The position numbers and the translations under genes are program-made. Source: Bedellia somnulentella (lineage: Eukaryota; Arthropoda; Insecta; Lepidoptera; Bedelliidae). From it: a DNA stretch of 64,000 nucleotides. Numbering within the stretch: position 1 is the first letter of the stretch; each line of letters starts with the position of its first letter. Positions 21,789-33,392 of this stretch are shown one piece after another. The stretch spans positions 6,262,001 to 6,326,000 of the forward strand of contig OY755174.1 of NCBI GenBank assembly GCA_963576735.1, read 5' to 3'. The notes under the pieces were generated by a model. It had not been told where the DNA came from, searched no databases, and worked only from the letters and a program-made list of their open reading frames with translations.

Positions 21789-22841
21789 AAACAAAGATAA
21801 GTACGTAGTTCAGTTCTAAACAGGCATTATAACATGTTCATATTTCAAGATTAATTTTACTCTTATACTTATAATGCTTCTTTATATCGCGTTTAGTGTT
21901 TCATAAAGGAGATGCAAAGTCCACTGGCGTGCCTTTGATTACATTAAAGGTTTTTAGTTGTTTTCGTCAGTTATCATATTACACGTAAGTCTCGCTCGAC
22001 CACCTGGCTCGGACGCAGGCCGGGAATCGTATGAATAAAATAATATGCTAATATGTGATACACGACCTCGTTGGTGAGCGACAGTTAACTCGAACTCTTT
22101 TATAAATTCGTCTGCATTTGAAATGTTCGTTTTTTAAATGCGTTTTGATTCCAGATTCTTCGAGTGATATTCCCGCTTGCAACAGAAGGTTCTGATTAGG
22201 TTTACAATTAAATGGCTTAAGTATGTAAAACTATTTTGTGGATTAGGCATTACGTTTGGTGTGTTATAAATGTCGAAGTCGATTAACGAAGCAAATCATT
22301 AACGAACTTGATTTTCAGTGACGCATAAACATGGAGATATTTATAAAAAGTTGTCGAAGAGTTTGAAGCCAGGTGGGCACTGCACATGACGAGCATCTGC
22401 AAGTACCACCGGACAAACCAGTTCTTAACGCGGCGCGGCACACGCCTTTCTTTAGCACTGATCAAAGACTGCGAACTAACAATTTTCCCTAAACGAAATA
22501 TTTCTCTCGGAGTTGCAAAACAATAATTTAGTTGTTACCGGCTTGAAATACATGGGGATAAAGTAATTTGTAAGACCATGATTTGCAATAGATATTGCTT
22601 TCTTGTAATAATATCAATTGCAATTGTAAACGATTAAGAATTTAATGCTTTTAAATATTATGAAGACAAAAATTCGGCTGCTTTGTTTATTAAGATAATG
22701 ACAGGTGCAGGGGACAGGAAGCGGTATAATTATTATATTTGACGTTATTCTTGTTCTTATATTTTCTTATCCTTACTACGTATTTCACATCTTAACTAAG
22801 TAGCCTTGCGATTTAGTATATTCTCAATACCTAATATAAAC
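21789..22841. other. No gene called; CpG-richer patch at 22340-22460
   Basis: Most is AT-rich. The 22340-22460 patch has better GC content and a possible TTTTCAG acceptor at about 22318 with CCAG|GTGGGC about 54 nt later, but no conserved peptide was recognised on either strand. I do not call an exon. Confidence 0.35.
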
Positions 22842-22905
22842 TATACTCACGTCTATAAACCCAAAAAGAGGTAGTCTGAATTGCAGAACTAACAAAACCT
22901 TGTTT
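22842..22905 (-). mobile_element. SIDE-A 3' scrap
   Basis: TATACTCACGTCTATAAACCC and AAAAAGAGGTAGTC resemble the minus-strand 3' end. The rest is lost. Confidence 0.35.
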
Positions 22906-23589
22906 TGGTATTTAATCGGGGAGAAGACAATAACAATAATGAATCGTTCACATCGAACAATCACTTTATCCCTTACTTTTACCTTTTTTACCCAATCACA
23001 TTTAGAAACTCGCGGGATGATATATGTTTTCGCAATTCTAAGCTGATACGAAACAGCCACACACATAGAATAGTAATTATATTTCTATGGCCACACAGTT
23101 ACAAAACATAAGCTTCTAAACTTAATAGGTAAAAAAATAAATGTATTTAAAAACTTGATTGCGTGGATTTTTAATCCTACTTATAACCGTGTAAGCATTT
23201 CACATTCATTAGAGAATACAAACATTACGGATTTCGAATCTTTACTCTAGCATCCCGTTTGCGTCAAAGTAAACTTAATGTTGGGCGAAACTGGCACTGG
23301 GGTTACTAATGCTCGAATGCTTGTGCTAATTAAAGTTATTGTGTTTTTGGGTCGGAAATGCTATATGCCCGGTTTACGATTTCCTGCCCGCGGTCATAGT
23401 CAGCGCCTATGAAGTTAGCGAAAAAGCGTTTTTGGATCTTGAAAAAGCGCTAGTTCATTATTTGGGAATAAAACGACTGGTAAGATAAAATTGACTGGTT
23501 ATAAAGGTTTTAATAAACCAAATTGACAGGGAGTCCAATAAAAGGGCAAGTATGAAAAGATTGATTAAAGTTCGTCGTTCGTTCCACAA
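22906..23589. other. No recognised feature
   Basis: Includes a GC-richer stretch at 23240-23420 without a convincing frame. Confidence 0.4.
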
Positions 23590-23672
23590 GAAGTTTGCCA
23601 GGATCGCTCAAAGTAGCCATCGATAGTTTCTACCTACTCCAATCGGAACTTATACTAACCAATAAATGTATC
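23590..23672 (+). mobile_element. RTE-like LINE 3' fragment
   Basis: TTTGCCAGGATCGCTC, AAAGTAGCCATCGATAG and CTACTCCAATCGGAAC match the last coding bases of the LINE in plus orientation. The microsatellite tail is degraded. Confidence 0.6.
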
Positions 23673-24369
23673 TAAGGATATTTTCAAAAACAGTTTTCCA
23701 GTAAGATTATCGTTAGTTCGGTAGAACACAGTGCTAGTGACAGCAGAAGGCTATCCGATTTAGCATAGGTACACAACCTTTGCCTCGCCAGGGCGGCCTT
23801 CAGCTGCCCGGCACTCATAAAGTCATGGTGAAGCCGCACAGGCCACAGCAACCAAAACATTCGAAAAAAAAGAAAGCATTAAAATACGGCTAAGGAAAAA
23901 AAGCGCTGTTTGGCTCCTCACAAGCCGGGTTAGCGGCACAGTTCTGTTATTTTATGGTCCTGTATTTGCATTCTCGGTAATCGCAATGTTGTGACTTGCA
24001 TTCAGTTTCGTTCCTACGTGACCAGAAAGTAATCAATGTAATGCAATTTTTGTACGCCCTAATTTCAAGGTTTCTGTTTTCAGAAGACTAGTTAACATAG
24101 TCATATTAGGACAATACAGGTTATATTATAAGTAAATACCTTGGTTTTGGTTGACATATCCTTTAGTCTGACCCGAGATATTTTAATCATAACTTTGATA
24201 CCTATTCTGAATCTGAGATAATATTAGTCGGGTATAAAAAACCGTCATCAAAATCATAGCGTTCATATGCTCAAGTATCAGGTTTGGCACTAATTAGATG
24301 TGTGCATATTGAACATACTAATTAGTACCACAAATCACCATCCAAAACATAAAATATAGTTGTCACCTT
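23673..24369. other. No recognised feature
   Basis: No frame or repeat recognised. Some GC-richer sequence near 23790-23950. Confidence 0.4.
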
Positions 24370-24620
24370 GTTAGGTGCTAAACCAATCAAAGAGGTAAGA
24401 CTGTCGCGATGACGTAATGAAAGGCCAATAAAGTAGTTTAATTTAGCAATTTATGAGGCATGTCCTAAGCTATTGTGTGTCTATAAATGCCAATGCATAT
24501 CGTAAAATGTGGGCCGCAGTTAGGGGCAAACAAGAATGGCGCCTGGCGGCATCCATCTTAGCCATAGCCAGACATTGACCTGATTGCGCGCCAAATTTGG
24601 CGGGCCGCAGTTTGGACAAA
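24370..24620. promoter_or_regulatory. Promoter-like element cluster
   Basis: CCAAT boxes (near 24383 and 24426), a CRE-like TGACGTAA (about 24411), CCATCTT (YY1/Pho-like) in a CpG-rich patch, and a palindromic E2F-like GCGCCAAATTTGGCGG (about 24587) lie within 250 bp. An 11-bp block GGGCCGCAGTT is repeated at about 24511 and 24602. No TATA box, splice donor or following coding frame was found, so this is only a candidate regulatory region. Confidence 0.25.
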
Positions 24621-25197
24621 ATTAGGAAAACATTTGATGATTTATCCTTTGGTATTTATTGTGAGTTGTGACATTGGTTGGTTGATTAAAGATCAATTTA
24701 GGAAGATATAAAGCAAAGTATAAAGATTTTTGTAATTATGAGTAGGCTGCAAAATATTAGCAGGAAATATTTTACTGGGAAATAGCTTCCGTTTGTCTCT
24801 TTGGTGTTTCTGTTTTATTAATGTGCCTTTATTGCGTTGTGAAATGAGTTTTCATCACGTTATCGGGAAATTAAATTTAGATGTTATATTCTTAAGATTA
24901 TTTCAACAGACAAAATACTAGTTTTCGCTTAATTACCACGCTTCAATCATCCAAATTTTAATAACTCTCATATTTTATACCAAATACTACTGGAATATGG
25001 TTAACTGAATTACGACCTTAAAAACGAATCTAGTACCCAAACAAAATGGGATTACGCAAGGGATCAAAGGATGACGATTGGGATGATGCGCCGTCTACAT
25101 CACTCACCCATTACTTCATAAGCCCCAGTAAATAGAATTGTATTTTAACCTAGTAGTAGGGTAGTGTTATTCTTCTTATAATGCGACTAGTTGTGTA
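24621..25197. other. No recognised feature
   Basis: AT-rich spacer. Confidence 0.4.
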
Positions 25198-25940
25198 AGT
25201 CTTTTTAGGGTTCCGTAGCCAAATGGCAAAAACGGGACCCTTATAGATTCGTCATGTCTGTCCGTCCGTCCGTCCGTATGTCACAGCCAGTTTATTCCGA
25301 AACTATAAGAACTACATTACTGAAAATTGGTGCGTAGATGTATTCTGTAAACCGCATTAAGATTTTAAAATAAAATCTGAAATAAAACCAAAATTTTTAG
25401 GGTTCCCCATACCTAGAACTGAAACTCAAAATTTTTTTTTTCATCAAACCTATACGCGTGGGGTATCTATCAAAAGGTATTTGAAAATGATGTTGAGGTT
25501 TCTTATATCATTTTTTTCAAAACTGAATAGTTTGCGCGAGAGACTTTTCCAAAGTGTTAAAATGTGTGTCCCCCCCCCCCGTAACTTCTAAAATATGGGC
25601 ATGATAAAACTGAAAAAAATATATGATGTGTATAACTATACAAACTACTAACGAAAATTGGTTTAAATGAGATCTAGCCAGTAGTTCTATTTTTAATCGT
25701 CATAAATCAAATTACTCACCTAATTCATTAATTTCACTGAAATATATAACAATAATTTTACTATCACAGGCCTTACGCATAAAACGTGAACCATTGTTTT
25801 CTTATAGTAAATCAGTGATAAGTAAATAACATTTTAAACTAAACATTTTAAACTTGTATATTACTATGTTACCTACCTGCTGCTAGTGCTGCTACGGAAC
25901 CCTTCATTAGCGAGTCCATCTCGCTCTTGGCCGCTTTTTT
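25198..25940 (+). mobile_element. GGGTTCCGTA dispersed repeat
   Basis: Starts TTTTTAGGGTTCCGTAGCC and ends with CTACGGAACCC, then GCGAGTCCATCTCGCTC and TTGGCCGC plus a T run, so its two ends share a 12-bp inverted core. It contains a TGTC/CGTC run (25256-25278) and a run of about 12 C at 25570. From memory this is an abundant lepidopteran repeat. The expected body appears interrupted between about 25690 and 25880. No coding capacity. Confidence 0.6.
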
Positions 25941-26401
25941 ATATTAGTATTATCACATAATGAATATAACCAATTAATACTTTACAACAATTAATTACTG
26001 ACGAATTCAGTTAAATCTTAAATCTTCGCTGCTATGTCATTGTTAAATTGAGTCATTTAATCAATAGAGTTAGCGATTTCCGCTTCTAGTTGCAAAAAAC
26101 TCACCAAAGTTAATAATTGTCTCAGAAGGAAACGACATAAACTGGCGACTATAGCAAAAACCATGAACAATGTAAAACCGATCTTAATTCTTTACGATAA
26201 GAGCTAAGACTTTACCCTGTCAGCAACTCGTCGGAGTGTGAAGGACAGACACGTCAATGAATTCTTTGAGAGTGACAATATTTTATGTCGATGTACTTTA
26301 CGATCAATTTATCGAATAAATTGAATGCAGCTTCGCTTTTTTTGCGAGGTTTTAGAAACGGTATTAAAAAGCAGTATTATTGTACAGTAGAGTGAAATAC
26401 A
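25941..26401. other. No recognised feature
   Basis: AT-rich spacer without recognisable repeats. Confidence 0.4.
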
Positions 26402-26563
26402 AAGTGTCGGCTCAGAATGGTACTAACACTTAGGGCGATGTGGCTGGAGTGGACATCGACAACCATCCTTTATTTTACCGTCTTTCCCCACTCGACTTCC
26501 AAAATTCGCAGAATCTCTGAGACTCTGACTACGCCTTTTTAGCTTTTTAGCCATGAGTATATT
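26402..26563 (+). mobile_element. SIDE-A with large internal deletion
   Basis: Head AAGTGTCGGCTCAGAAT joins directly to GGGCGATGTGGCTGGAG (the GTAAGAGGCGAC block is lost), then TTCCAAAATTCGCAG and CCATGAGTATATTA. The minus-strand frame at 26423-26659 is antisense to it. Confidence 0.65.
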
Positions 26564-26689
26564 AATGTTAACTTTTATACCACTTGGTAAAATGTATAGT
26601 AATGTATATGTAAATGTATAGGGTAAGTTGGTTGTGAAAATGTTTTTAACGCAAATCAAGAAAACATTAAGATTATTCCTACCTCATCT

Positions 26690-26840
26690 CTTTACGTGGG
26701 TGATGTGTTAGGTTAGGTTAGGTTAACCATCTAGGGATTTGGAGTAATTTGTGGGCGATTTAATTGATAAGTCGAATATGAAACAACCTTTTAATCTACT
26801 ATTACTACTCCTTTCTGGGATTAAGAACGCGAGTCATAAC
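26690..26840 (+). mobile_element. Possible SIDE-A relic with TTAGG run
   Basis: TTACGTGGGTGATG, TTTGTGGGCGATTT and CCTTTCTGGGATTA align loosely with SIDE-A. Inside it is GGTTAGGTTAGGTTA at 26708-26724, three insect telomere units. Confidence 0.35.
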
Positions 26841-28537
26841 GACTTATATCCTAGTTGTATTTTTTAAACATTTGCACATGATTATTACAAAGCAGCATTA
26901 GACAGACAGTCGACTAAACACTATTTTTTTTCAAAACTGTTAAACCTATCTCCAGGTTTACAAAAAAAGTTAATAGTTAGTAAAATTAATATTTGCATAA
27001 AAAGATTCATCAAGAAGTATCATTATCATGTGATAATATGATTACGTAAATAATACCTAATTATTGTCCAACAACTTTTGCAACATTTATTGTAAGTACG
27101 TAACTAGAAGGACCTGAGGTGAATCACAATTAATCAATTATACCTCTGCTACGGATTTAAATAATTAAGAATACAATAGAGTAAATATTATGAGAGCCCG
27201 TAAATAATCGTCAAATTCATGTCTCAACTTGGATACATTTATGTTTAAAATCATGAACAGAATTGAAAATATCTTATTTACATACAGTTCCAGCTGATTT
27301 AATTGAATTTTGGTCGGCTACATAAGAAGTGATTGATTTATTGAACCTTGATATGCCTTCGTACTTCACGTGAATTTCAATGTGAATATTGCTCATATTG
27401 GTAAAGGCTGGGTCGCAGATAAATTCAGCTGAGATTGTAATGACTATGTAAAAATTACTGCCAATAGCATTGTGACGTATTTTAATTATAAATTTCGAGC
27501 TAAACTATTGTTAGATTATTTTCCTTTATTAAAGTAAAAATAATAGTTGAGTAATGTGTAAAGAATTATGTTTAACATATTAGATGATCTCAGGTATATG
27601 ATAAGGATTCATAATTTTTGTTTATTCGAAATTTAGAGAACTCAGAAAAAAACGAAAATTTGTTTAAAGCGCAGATAAGATATTAAACACAAAACGTTAT
27701 CAAAATAAAAAGATATTGAATACGCGACTTTAAAACAACATATAAAACATCAAACCACCGAAATAACAAGTAAAATGAGCTCAATAGTGAGATGAAACGT
27801 ATACTTTCAACACCTTTCCCGTTACTTGGCTGTTATCGGACAAAGAGAGGTTTCAACTGTGGATGCTCGTGGTCAAACTATTCATTGTTCCGGACAGAAA
27901 CGGAGACAATAGATGAGACGGTGACATCTTTTTGAGTATAATTTTTGGTTTGGGTGTTATATAGATATGAGTAGAAGATAGATCGATAATTTAGATAGCT
28001 TAAGATACACTCCAGCCTCCAAGTATGTTAGTAAGCGTAAGTAAGCAGATTAATATAGAGCTTCATGTATCATATATGTCCGATCTGTAGAACTTTTATA
28101 CTAGGAAAGGTATTCATATTCCTTAACAATACTTATATATTGGTAATCTGTGATAAGCATTACCAATAAAATTTATCATGCTCAGGGGTCATGCCATTCA
28201 TTGATTATTGGTTTTGAAATCTAGCCTATTCTTAGTAAAAGCGTTTAAGCAATAAGTGAAAGATTTTCAAAGTTTCTTAAACACGATATATCACTTGAAA
28301 CTAAACCTTTAGGCTGTTATAATAAGATCTATTTTTCAGATGAAATGTACTAAGAAATCTTCATTTATCTTTATGGACTCTGGTCCCATTTACACAAGCT
28401 CTACGTCTGTTTTATTACAGAAAACTAAACAAGAATATGTTTTTACTTCGTCATAACGCAGCAAAGCGAAAGTACAGACAGAACGAAGAGAAAATATTAG
28501 TAAACTTAAGCCTCAAGATCTACGCTATCGCTAAGTT
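26841..28537. other. No recognised feature
   Basis: 1.7 kb of AT-rich DNA with no convincing frame or repeat. Confidence 0.45.
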
Positions 28538-28668
28538 CAGGCCGTATATTCCCGAAGGGGTTGGCAGAGGCACCTGGTGTTCAGAGTGCCCACGTTTGCT
28601 TGGACAGTGTACTAATATGATAGCTGGCAGGCCTATCGCTGTTTTGTACGAATACACTGTCACATGAA
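28538..28668 (-). mobile_element. SINE-B fragment
   Basis: Minus strand 3' half: CCCCTTCGGGAATATACGG, GGGCACTCTGAACACCAGG, and TGTGACAGTGTATTCGTAC at its inner edge. The segment between the CCAACCCC block and GAACACC is deleted. Confidence 0.7.
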
Positions 28669-28710
28669 TCTTACAGCTCCAAATGTGTTCTACAGTGGAA
28701 ACACTTCTTA

Positions 28711-28848
28711 CGCCCGATTTCTGAATTGAGTATTCCAGCTGAGAACAACTCAAATATCGTTCTGTCGCGTTGAAATCTTAACAACTGAATGAAACAAAAC
28801 AATACTTAAGTTGTTCTCAGATTGAATACTCAATTCAGAAATCGGGCG
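28711..28848. mobile_element. Palindromic MITE-F, copy 2 (138 bp)
   Basis: Starts CGCCCGATTTCTGAATTG and ends with the complement. Both sides carry TTA (28708-28710 and 28849-28851), a 3-bp duplication typical of PIF/Harbinger elements (TTA/TAA). The two arms are nearly complementary throughout (~62 bp each). Confidence 0.8.
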
Positions 28849-28851
28849 TTA

Positions 28852-30045
28852 GAGTTCAACTTTGGCATATAATTAAAGAAAACCATTAAAAATCATACCA
28901 ATCTGAAGCGTAGTTTATAAACACTGATGCAAGTTTACAAACTCAGAGCTTACAAAGTATTTTGGTGGAGACGCACGGCCTCGGCTCAACTTGCTTAATG
29001 TTTACATTATTACTTACCGACTAACCGACTCGTTAAGGAAATATAAACACCCACACACAATGCTGCTAAATGTAAAACGTTAGTTTCGTCTACAGACGAG
29101 TACTAAAACACGGCTTTTTGAGTTGTACGGAATGCAACGCGGTAAGGTGTAACTCAATGCAACAGACAAAACCTGTTCCTTTTTGCTGTTCAATAAACGA
29201 CTTTATTGCAACGCATTAAAATACAATAAGGCTGTCGATAAGTGAAACGATGATAGGTTGATACCTTCATGTCAGTGGGTTGTTAATAAGAGAAACGTGA
29301 ATGAAGATTAGGGACGTCACGTCACCTCAAAGGCACTATTAAGACCCGAGTATTATGCTGTTGTTGTTACTTTCATCATACTAAGAGAATCGGAAACTTA
29401 GCATACTAATGTCCCGTTTTTCAAGAGCTTTACTTCACTATACATTGTAAGTTACCTGGTTTTATTGTGGATCCTGTTGAAACAATATATGCAAATAAGA
29501 TACAGATGTGTGCAATTTGAACTAGTTTTGACAAGGTTTTGTAATAGTGATTGTGTAATATTTCCCAGATTTTAGGTTATGGTCTTGTAATTATATCACC
29601 ACCCTTTTACTAATAATCAAGATTTAATGTACCAGTAGAAAATTTTGAAACGTCGAATGTGTCATTAATTTCAATAGTTATTTTCTACTCTATATTACCC
29701 AATGTCATGACAATCGTTGCGGTTAATAAGTAAGAATAACATTTTATCTCAGGATTATTAATTTCAGATAAAATATCAATAAAGACGCTAGTCAATCAAT
29801 AGAGTGATAAGAATTATTGTATTCATTGACTATAAGAAATAAAATATCGAAATAGGAACCACGACATCCCTTCCCGAAGATAAAGTTCAATCGCCCACGC
29901 TATCTTCACTATGGAATTGAAATAGAGAAAGTTTTCTTTGGCTTTCACGTTATCTTACAAACGTATGTTAGAATAAAGTAGGAGATATATTATTTCTTTT
30001 CAATAATGAAGTATTACTGCTTTTAACTAAACTATTTTTATTTAT
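28852..30045. other. No recognised feature
   Basis: 1.2 kb, AT-rich, no convincing frame. Confidence 0.45.
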
Positions 30046-30272
30046 GCCGTGTAGTACGGCTTAGAATGTCACTACCCCTTTCTACCCACAGATATCGTAA
30101 GAGGCGGCTAAGGCTGTGGTTTTTGGGCGACGCGGTTGGAGACCCATCACCAACGGTACTTTATTTCTACCATCTAGTCCCCTATCAACAAATGTGGCTA
30201 AGGAGTTTCTAGCTCTAAAGCTCTGGCTACCCCTTTTTGGGATTTATAGCCGTGAGTATATGTAAGTATGTA
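30046..30272 (+). mobile_element. SIDE-A, second subfamily
   Basis: Full-length but diverged at diagnostic sites: GTCACTACCCCTTTCTACCC, ACCATCTAGTCCCC and TATCAACAAATGTGGC. The tail is GCCGTGAGTATATG with GTAAG interruptions. Shares diagnostic changes with 52012-52246. Confidence 0.78.
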
Positions 30273-30930
30273 TTCTTTTAAGTATAATACTTTTATTTAA
30301 AATAATGAATGAAACTTTGTGTCGTATTGAAATGATATGATTTTTTGTGGCGATGTCTGTTTAATTAGTATTTATAACAGCTATACTGCCAACTGGCTAA
30401 TTAACTGAGATCATGTGTTTTTGTTACAAAAGCCAGCCAAAATGTCATCATTCATCATTACACTTGAAAACTAATGAAAGATATGTTTTCTACAGCCAAA
30501 CAAAGAAGAGACGTATAAAACATAACTACTTATACATTTTTCTATAAATCTATTTTTTTAAATCCAAAGTATGTAAGTTTGCGTATATAAGCCAACAATT
30601 AATATTAACGTCGGTTATTTTTCTATTACTTACGCACAAAGTAATATATAATACTTATTTAAAAACATTACCACGTCACGTAAATACAATAATGAGTCAG
30701 TCTGAATATAAATGTATTATTCATAGATACTTGTTTTAATATAATGTAAAAATACCAACAAAATGATTTCTGAATGCACAGGTGTGGCTTAAAAGACAAA
30801 ACCACACTATAAAGAGCTAATCATATCCAAGCAAAGTATTTCTATTTTCTAGACGATTCACAATTTTATTGTTATCAGTTTTGTATTCATATACATATAG
30901 ACAATAAAGGCTTGTCATATGTATTTAACT
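30273..30930. other. No recognised feature
   Basis: AT-rich spacer. Confidence 0.4.
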
Positions 30931-31072
30931 CCGGCACCAGTAGCAAGAGGATTGTGAGAGCACGCATGTTACGCGAGAAGTGGGAAACTGACAGATGGCT
31001 CATATAAAATCTGTCAGTATATCACTTCTTACATGACATACTCTCTTTCATACGCCTCATGCTACTGGGGCA
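30931..31072. mobile_element. Imperfect palindromic MITE
   Basis: The left half (ACCAGTAGCAAGAGG...AACTGACAGAT) and right half (ATCTGTCAGTATATC...CATGCTACTGGGG) are complementary over ~65 bp at roughly 70% by eye, with a ~12-nt loop. No duplication was identified. Confidence 0.6.
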
Positions 31073-31397
31073 GACGTTTCTACCTATAATATGTCAGAAA
31101 AAAAAACTTCGCAAATGAGCAAATTTAAAAAAAAGCGTAGTGAAACCACTCAAACAGACGTTAAATCATTTAAAAAGACAGAGTGCAAAATGTTCTTCCA
31201 CATATAATTTTCTTCGTTCACAGCACGTGCTTGACAATGTGTGAAAAAAAACTGGTTAAATGAGTTATTAGTCTAAATTAGTCATGTTGGCATCCGCCAA
31301 TATAATCCTTTTGTTTCAGTTTTTGCAGCGCCAATATCATTGTCAATTGGTCGTGATTGATTCCCAGTAGCAGACAATGGGAAATGTCACGTTGTAT
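31073..31397. other. No recognised feature
   Basis: AT-rich spacer. Confidence 0.4.
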
Positions 31398-31432
31398 TAC
31401 ATTGGCCTAGACCTCGTATATCGGTTAGGTAG
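31398..31432 (+). repeat. Solo end of the foldback family
   Basis: ATTGGCCTAGACCTCG matches the terminus of the foldback at 13063. No second arm was found nearby. Confidence 0.5.
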
Positions 31433-31979
31433 CTTTTAATATTGAAAATGAATTGGCTTGAACATTTCCTGATGATAATTATTTGATTTTTATTTTGTTA
31501 ATAGAGAGTAGATCTGGATATAGAATAGGCTATGTGTTTGCCTGATTTTAAATGTACGAGTATGTTAAATTGTTAAAACAGATTCTTGTTAAACTTGTTG
31601 AGGTAACCATATGTTTCATTTTTTTATGTGATCGTCAAAAAGCTTTTTTTTACATGTATCTTACCGTATTTAGGCGGTAGATTATTTAAATATATTTCAC
31701 GTGACCACTCCCAATTTACGAGTAATATTATTAATTCACATTCAAGTTCATACACGAATTTTTACCATCTAAACACAAACTAAGAGTTTTTAATGAGTTC
31801 TAATATTCTGGTTATCTTGTAACTCAGATAAGTTATCAGAATACAAGGACCTAGTTAGGTTAATGACGTAACTATATCTTACCATAAACCTTTCCATTAA
31901 CCTCTCTATCTTTTGGAAAAAGCTATATCAATATAAGCTTGCTAAGTAGTTATAGTAAATAGGTACCATATAGACAGAT
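31433..31979. other. No recognised feature
   Basis: AT-rich spacer. Confidence 0.4.
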
Positions 31980-32068
31980 AATGTCTAAAAGTGGCTGAGG
32001 AATTTCTTATTCCGCAGCTCTGGCTACCCCTTTTAGGGATTTATAGCTATGAGTACATGTATGTATAG
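31980..32068 (+). mobile_element. SIDE-A 3' fragment
   Basis: Truncated to CTAAAAGTGGCTGAGG...GCTCTGGCTACCCC and tail GCTATGAGTACATG. Confidence 0.7.
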
Positions 32069-32094
32069 ACAGATAGAAGACTGCTATATAGAGT

Positions 32095-32312
32095 CAACTT
32101 AGAATAGCATTAACCCATTTTTTCCAGTGGGTGGGTGGATACTAAGTGGCTAACGGTATTGGAGTTTTTTGAGCAATGTGGGGCGATGGGGTTGGAAACC
32201 TATTGACAACTATACTTCATTTTACAATATGTTACCCGTTCAACTTGTACAACGCCTTAATTATTTTTTTACATACTAAAACTCTACCTATCCCTTTCTG
32301 GGATTAACATCC
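32095..32312 (+). mobile_element. SIDE-A, degenerate full-length
   Basis: Head CAACTTAGAATAGCATTA, CAGTGGGTGGGTGG and GGCTAACGGTATTGG are clear. The 3' half is eroded (CTATCCCTTTCTGGGATTA). Abuts the previous fragment head to tail. Confidence 0.6.
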
Positions 32313-33044
32313 GACAGATGTTTCTGACAAAACATCATAATATATCGAGATTAAATTAGTCGTAGTTTTAAAAATCTCTACAATTATGTTCTGTAAGTAA
32401 AACTAACCGTCTCATCCCAGTTTCATATAATATTAAATCTCTAAAAGTCTGTGTTCTTCAATTGGCCGGCCAGCCAACGTTGCATTAAGCCAATTGACTG
32501 TTATCATCAATAAATACAATTTATCTATAGATTACCCCAGCCACAATGATTATTCCGTGTCGTAAGGATGCGCAACAGTTGTATATCTTTACTCGTTTGT
32601 AAACTATAGTCGTACTTTACCACTTATTTTGTTATTTATTACCTTTTAAGTAGTAATAGCCCTTTTATATGTAAGCCAGTTTAACATAGTCTGTCTGGGA
32701 TACCCCAGATACCTGTTTCTCACATTTAACAAGGTGTCAATAATAGATTTAATAAGGCCGGTCTGAACAAGGTTCTAAGTTTTGACTTCTTCTTTCAGAA
32801 AAAGATGTGCTTATGATTATGATATTAATCTTGAATAAATTTTATGTTTATTTTGAATTTATTTAAAAAATATGGTAAATTTTACTCCGCCGTTTTTAAG
32901 TACATTTTGCCCTCGACTACGTCCACGTGGTCAATTTTATGTCTGTTGAATAGTTTTCGCGTGAAAACGTAACAAGTAATATTACATTTGCATATATAGT
33001 TTTGTTTCCTAATTTTTCTTATTAACATAATAAACATAAACGTA
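32313..33044. other. No recognised feature
   Basis: AT-rich spacer. The frame at 32882-33094 runs into a SINE-B copy and is not a gene. Confidence 0.4.
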
Positions 33045-33235
33045 CACGCCGAATATCCCCGCAGGGGTAGGTAGAGGTAGTACGTATGATGCAAAACGTG
33101 GGTACTCTGAACACCAGTTTATAATACCACGTGATGTTCAGAAGTATACTAATCACGTGGTATTATAAACTGGTGTTCAGAGTACCCACGTTTTGCATGG
33201 ACAGTGTACTCACATGATAGGGGGCAGGCCTATCC
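33045..33235 (-). mobile_element. SINE-B with inverted self-duplication
   Basis: Minus-strand 3' end (CCCCTGCGGGGATATTCGG), then the copy turns back on itself. The GTGGGTACTCTGAACACC segment occurs once in each orientation, forming a perfect 47-bp inverted repeat, after which the normal minus-strand copy continues to GCCTGCCCCCTATCATG. Confidence 0.8.
33089..33198. repeat. Perfect 47-bp inverted repeat, 16-nt loop
   Basis: Arms 33089-33135 and 33152-33198 are exactly complementary. The loop GTTCAGAAGTATACTA is itself SINE-B sequence. Confidence 0.9.
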
Positions 33236-33277
33236 TTATTATAATCTAAAATTTGCAAAACTGCTTAAAGGTACCAT

Positions 33278-33392
33278 CGAAGACGTAACGTAAGTGTGTT
33301 GTCTACCAATCTACTCTTGGCCAGCGTGGTGGATTATGACATATTACCCCTGGACAGGATAGGATTGAGGCCCTGGACTGTGAAGAATCTAG
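33278..33392 (+). repeat. Possible LINE 3' relic
   Basis: TACTCTTGGCCAGCGTGGTGG and nearby bases resemble a common lepidopteran LINE 3' motif (…GGCCAGCGTGGTGGA…), by recollection only. The 92-codon frame at 33296-33574 overlaps it and has no recognised domain. Confidence 0.3.

Noticed and set aside
22318..22380. Possible 54-nt exon between TTTTCAG and GTGGGC
   Set aside because: Weak splice sites and no conserved peptide. Expected by chance in a window of this size.
26708..26724. TTAGG repeats, also CCTAA at 7309-7324
   Set aside because: Only about three units each. Too short to be a telomere or a notable interstitial telomere array.
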